Positions 6,557 through 9,082 of a stretch of DNA of 9,082 bases are shown in pieces. The DNA is from an uncultured Alphaproteobacteria bacterium (lineage in GTDB: Bacteria; Pseudomonadota; Alphaproteobacteria; GCA-2731375). A program made the position numbers and the translations under genes. Location: positions 1-9,082 of the forward strand of contig CAJWZI010000039.1 of the NCBI GenBank assembly GCA_913049615.1. The letters are read 5' to 3'. Positions within the stretch are counted from its first letter, which is position 1, and every line of letters begins with the position of its first letter. Below the pieces are notes generated by a model that saw nothing but the letters and a program-made list of their open reading frames with translations, was not told the DNA's origin and ran no database searches.

Positions 6557-7465
6557 ATGAATAAGAGTTTTGGATTTTTGCCTTATGTAATGCTGGTTGT
6601 GGCGGCCATATTTTATGGCAGCCTTTTCTCACTAAATAAGATAGCCGCGGAAGCGTCCTGGCCGCCGGTGAGTTACGCCTTCTGGACGTCACTGTTCGCA
6701 GGCGCCATCCTGTACTTGATTGCCCTTCTGCGCAAAGAGCCGCCGCAATGGAGCTGGCCGCACCTTCGGGTCTACTTCATAATCGGCGGCCTAGGTATTG
6801 GCTTTTCAACGTCGCTGCTCACGTACGTTGCACCAAACCTGCCGGCCGGCGTTCTGACCATGGTCCTGGCTCTGTCACCTCCGTTTACCTACCTGATCAG
6901 TGTCGCCATTCGAATTGACCGGCTCTACATTCTGGGAGTGCTCGGCATATTATTTGGGCTTGGCGGTGTCGCCATTTTAGTGGGTCCAACAGCCGTTTTA
7001 CCGACGGCCGATATGGTTGGTTGGTTCCTCTTATCGCTACTGGCGCCGCTATGTTTTGCTACCGCCAATGTCGCCGCCGCCGTGTTGCGCCCCCTCGAGG
7101 CAACCTCTGTCACCATGGCAGCCGGGATTTTGCTTGGATCGGCAATAATCGTTGCCCCTTTCATGTTCGCCTTTGATCAGTGGTCGACGCCTGGCGGCAT
7201 GGGAGCAGGTGACTGGGCATTGACGGGGTCGATTGTCGTCAATTGCGTCGTTGTCATACTGTTTCTGGAAATTATTCGGCTGGCGGGGCCAACATTCTTT
7301 GCCCAGTTTAATTATCTGGCGGTGGTCGCCGGAATAGGCTGGGGTGCCCTGATATTTGGCGAACGTCTGGGTATTGGTGTCTGGTTGGCACTGGCTTTAA
7401 TGGCCGTGGGCATCATCCTGATGGCGCTGAAGGAGCGTTGGCCGGCTAAAGCCAACAGTGACTAA
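6557..7465 (+). CDS. EamA/DMT family transporter, 10 membrane helices
   Basis: A 302-residue inner-membrane protein of the drug/metabolite transporter superfamily, made of two EamA repeats (about 10-142 and 153-290), each with five helices. The first repeat carries APNLPAGVLTMVLALSPP (92-109) and ends in the glycine-rich GILFGLGGVAILVG (130-143). The second has the very typical FNYLAVVAGIGWGALIFGER (251-270), including the conserved E269 near the end of helix 9, then a final helix to about 290. A short basic tail follows. The family moves amino acids, sugars, nucleosides or other small metabolites; members of this length are often exporters. The start is supported by GGGGA (6542-6546) 10 bases before the ATG. 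It is 65 bases downstream of the MFS gene on the same strand with no terminator visible between, so an operon is likely. Specificity cannot be inferred. Confidence 0.88.
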   Translation: MNKSFGFLPYVMLVVAAIFYGSLFSLNKIAAEASWPPVSYAFWTSLFAGAILYLIALLRKEPPQWSWPHLRVYFIIGGLGIGFSTSLLTYVAPNLPAGVLTMVLALSPPFTYLISVAIRIDRLYILGVLGILFGLGGVAILVGPTAVLPTADMVGWFLLSLLAPLCFATANVAAAVLRPLEATSVTMAAGILLGSAIIVAPFMFAFDQWSTPGGMGAGDWALTGSIVVNCVVVILFLEIIRLAGPTFFAQFNYLAVVAGIGWGALIFGERLGIGVWLALALMAVGIILMALKERWPAKANSD

Positions 7466-7543
7466 CCGTACTGGTCACCGCCCCTATTGTCCTGCCTGCT
7501 CATTCTTTGAACAGCCAGTAAACTTATGCCGCGGATTAACGCC

Positions 7544-7576
7544 GACTGGGAGATGACGACCCATTGTCAAATTTTT
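7544..7576 (+). terminator. Possible terminator after the transporter pair
   Basis: GAC-TGGG (7544-7550) can pair with CCCA-TT-GTC (7560-7568), seven pairs with a 2-base bulge and a 9-base loop, followed by AAATTTTT (7569-7576). It lies in the 145-base spacer between convergent genes, where a terminator is expected. The bulged stem makes it a weak call, and it lacks a T-run in the opposite direction, so it would not serve the amidase gene. Confidence 0.3.
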
Positions 7577-7610
7577 ACGGGGTGGAGCGGAGACTGTCAG
7601 CTAATGACGA

Positions 7611-8951
7611 TCAATTGATTAGGGGCGGCTTGCGAAGATGCCAATCGGTTTCCCTCTGGAACGTGGCGCCAATCCGAAGCAGCAGACCCTCCCCCCAGTG
7701 ACGGCCGTGTATTTGGACGCCGATTGGTAGTCCATCACTGGTGAAGCCGCAGGGAATGGAAAGGCCGGGCACGCCAACCCAGGAAAATGGAAATGTGAAG
7801 GACGTAAGACGGTGCGTCGTTGCCAACATATCCTTACTATCGGCGATCCTGGGTGCAGGCACGGGCGTCGTCGGTGTCAGTATGACGTCCACTGCTTGTA
7901 GACAGCGTTCCACCCTCCTGTTCCAAGTCTGCCGTTGTTGCAGCGCCTCGGCGTAATCGGCTCCTGAAACGGACTTGCCGAGCAGGATACGATTGAGGAC
8001 ATCCTCCCCAAACATATCCGCTTGGTTTTCAACGCGTTCCCGATGAAACGCGTACAGGTCCGCCCACACCATGGGCATCACATTGGCCTGAATGGTTTCG
8101 GCGCCCTCGAGATCAATTGGAGTTAAAACGCCGCCCATGGATGCAAGTTTATCGGCGGCCTCCCTCACGGCGTCACTGATGCCCGGCGCAAGGTCATCAA
8201 AAAAATAATTGTTTGGCACGCCAATGCGGACCCCTTCAATACCGGCATCCAGTCGCGGCAAAAAATTTTCCCATTCGTGGTCTATTGAAGTTGGGTCGTT
8301 CTCATCGAAGAAGGCCATCACGGCAAACATACGCGCGAGGTCGATGACAGACCGTGCTAACGGCCCAGTAGTATCAATTGCTGGCGACAGCTTGGTCTTG
8401 CTGCCGCTCATTGGAATGGCGCCCATTGTCGGCCTCAAGCCGCTTACTCCATTTACCGATGCGGGGACGCGAACGGAGCCGCCGGTGTCCGATCCGACGG
8501 CGCCAATGCACATATTGGCGGCAAGGGAGGCCGCAGCTCCGCCGCTGGAGCCGCTGGGAATGCGTTCGAGGTCCCATGGATTGCGGGCGGGACCGTAATG
8601 CGGGTTTTGGGTCGTGGCGCCGTAACAGAATTCATGCAGATTGGTTTTTCCAAGTATTACGGCTCCTGCTTGGCGCAGGGCGCGAACAATCGGCGCATCT
8701 TGGTTTGGAACGTAATCCCGATAAAAGAGGGTGCCGTTGGTGCAGGGAACACCAGCAACGTCAATGCAGTCCTTTATGGAAATCGGCATGCCCGCCAGCA
8801 GTCCAGACCAATCACCACTTTCCATTTTAGCGTCAATTTTTGCGGCGTCGTCAATCGCCTGATCCGACATAACAGTGATGAAGGCATTAATTTTTTCGTT
8901 ATGGCGCTCGATATGATCAAGACACGCTTGCGTTCTCTCCAGGGCTGTCAT
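7611..8951 (-). CDS. Amidase (amidase-signature family hydrolase)
   Basis: A 446-residue, probably cytoplasmic hydrolase of the amidase-signature family, which cleaves carboxylic amides to acid plus ammonia or amine using a Ser-cisSer-Lys triad. The triad is visible: K60 (PISIKD), S135 (in SGSSGGAAAS) and nucleophile S159 (SDTGGSVR), with the 75- and 24-residue spacings known from the family. Other marks are GAVILGKTNLHEF (96-108), AIDTTGPLARSV (191-202) and the C-terminal VGVPGLSIPCGF and GLPIGVQI blocks. The protein begins at the helix ALERTQACLDHIERHNEKIN, whereas relatives usually have some 20-40 residues before it. The upstream frame is open to 9030 but has no ATG, GTG or TTG, and GAGGGGA precedes the chosen ATG at good spacing, so the short N-terminus looks real. 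Glutamyl-tRNA amidotransferase subunit A (GatA) is a relative, but no gatB or gatC is adjacent. It converges on the EamA gene. The substrate is unknown. Confidence 0.9.
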   Translation of the reverse strand: MTALERTQACLDHIERHNEKINAFITVMSDQAIDDAAKIDAKMESGDWSGLLAGMPISIKDCIDVAGVPCTNGTLFYRDYVPNQDAPIVRALRQAGAVILGKTNLHEFCYGATTQNPHYGPARNPWDLERIPSGSSGGAAASLAANMCIGAVGSDTGGSVRVPASVNGVSGLRPTMGAIPMSGSKTKLSPAIDTTGPLARSVIDLARMFAVMAFFDENDPTSIDHEWENFLPRLDAGIEGVRIGVPNNYFFDDLAPGISDAVREAADKLASMGGVLTPIDLEGAETIQANVMPMVWADLYAFHRERVENQADMFGEDVLNRILLGKSVSGADYAEALQQRQTWNRRVERCLQAVDVILTPTTPVPAPRIADSKDMLATTHRLTSFTFPFSWVGVPGLSIPCGFTSDGLPIGVQIHGRHWGEGLLLRIGATFQRETDWHLRKPPLIN

Positions 8952-9082
8952 GATATTCCCCTCTTCAAAATTTCTAGGCTCAAAATTGCGATGTAAAGGG
9001 CCGAGATGGAAACAGTCTCTTGTTTTAATCTATGCCGTCAATAATGGCCTTGTTCATGTTTCTATTTTTACGTCAATGACGG
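8952..9082 (-). promoter_or_regulatory. Upstream region of the amidase gene with repeated ATTGACG
   Basis: This AT-rich leader contains, on the minus strand, ATTGACG twice (9077-9071 and 9042-9036), 35 bases apart. The distal copy is part of a perfect odd palindrome, CGTCA-A-TGACG, at 9071-9081. TTGACG also resembles a -35 box, but I find no good -10 at normal spacing for either copy. The spacing and dyad suggest a regulator-binding site near the promoter; this is inference. GAGGGGA just before the start is the probable ribosome site. No gene is visible here. Confidence 0.3.

Noticed and set aside
7610..7619. Perfect 10-base palindrome ATCAATTGAT at the amidase stop codon
   Set aside because: It is AT-rich, overlaps the stop codon and has no adjacent T-run; most likely chance.
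7611..8951. GatA subunit of the tRNA-dependent amidotransferase
   Set aside because: No gatB or gatC neighbour and a shortened N-terminus; a stand-alone amidase fits better.

Overview
The window holds five intact protein-coding genes and no RNA gene, insertion sequence or CRISPR array. Families, codon use and moderate G+C genes separated by AT-richer spacers suggest a Gram-negative proteobacterium, most plausibly an alphaproteobacterium. This taxonomic call is inference from protein style, not from a marker gene.

Layout, left to right. Positions 1-227 are mostly non-coding, with a possible weak terminator for the first gene. Positions 228-2096 (minus) encode an IlvD/Edd-family dehydratase with the three expected iron-sulfur cysteines. 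A 362-base divergent spacer (2097-2458) contains several small inverted repeats and a GntR-like palindrome. Positions 2459-4783 (plus) encode a form II CoxL-type (xanthine dehydrogenase family) molybdopterin-binding large subunit, with no FAD or 2Fe-2S partner subunit beside it. After a 214-base spacer with an interrupted palindrome come two membrane transporters on the plus strand, 65 bases apart and probably co-transcribed: a 14-helix DHA2-type MFS protein (4998-6491) and a 10-helix EamA/DMT protein (6557-7465). An amidase-signature hydrolase (7611-8951, minus) converges on them. The last 131 bases are its upstream region.

How the genes may work together: a dehydratase for hydroxy or sugar acids, a molybdenum hydroxylase/aldehyde oxidase, two transporters and an amidase form the parts list of a small-molecule catabolic neighbourhood, for example oxidation and dehydration of an aldehyde or aldonic acid released from or linked to an amide. 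The three transcription directions mean they are not one operon, and no regulator or aldolase lies inside the window, so a shared pathway is only a hypothesis.

I see no clearly novel molecular system. The points most worth a second look are the orphan CoxL-like subunit facing an atypical IlvD-family enzyme, the DHA2 transporter that has lost two usually acidic membrane positions, and the palindromic candidate operators in the spacers.
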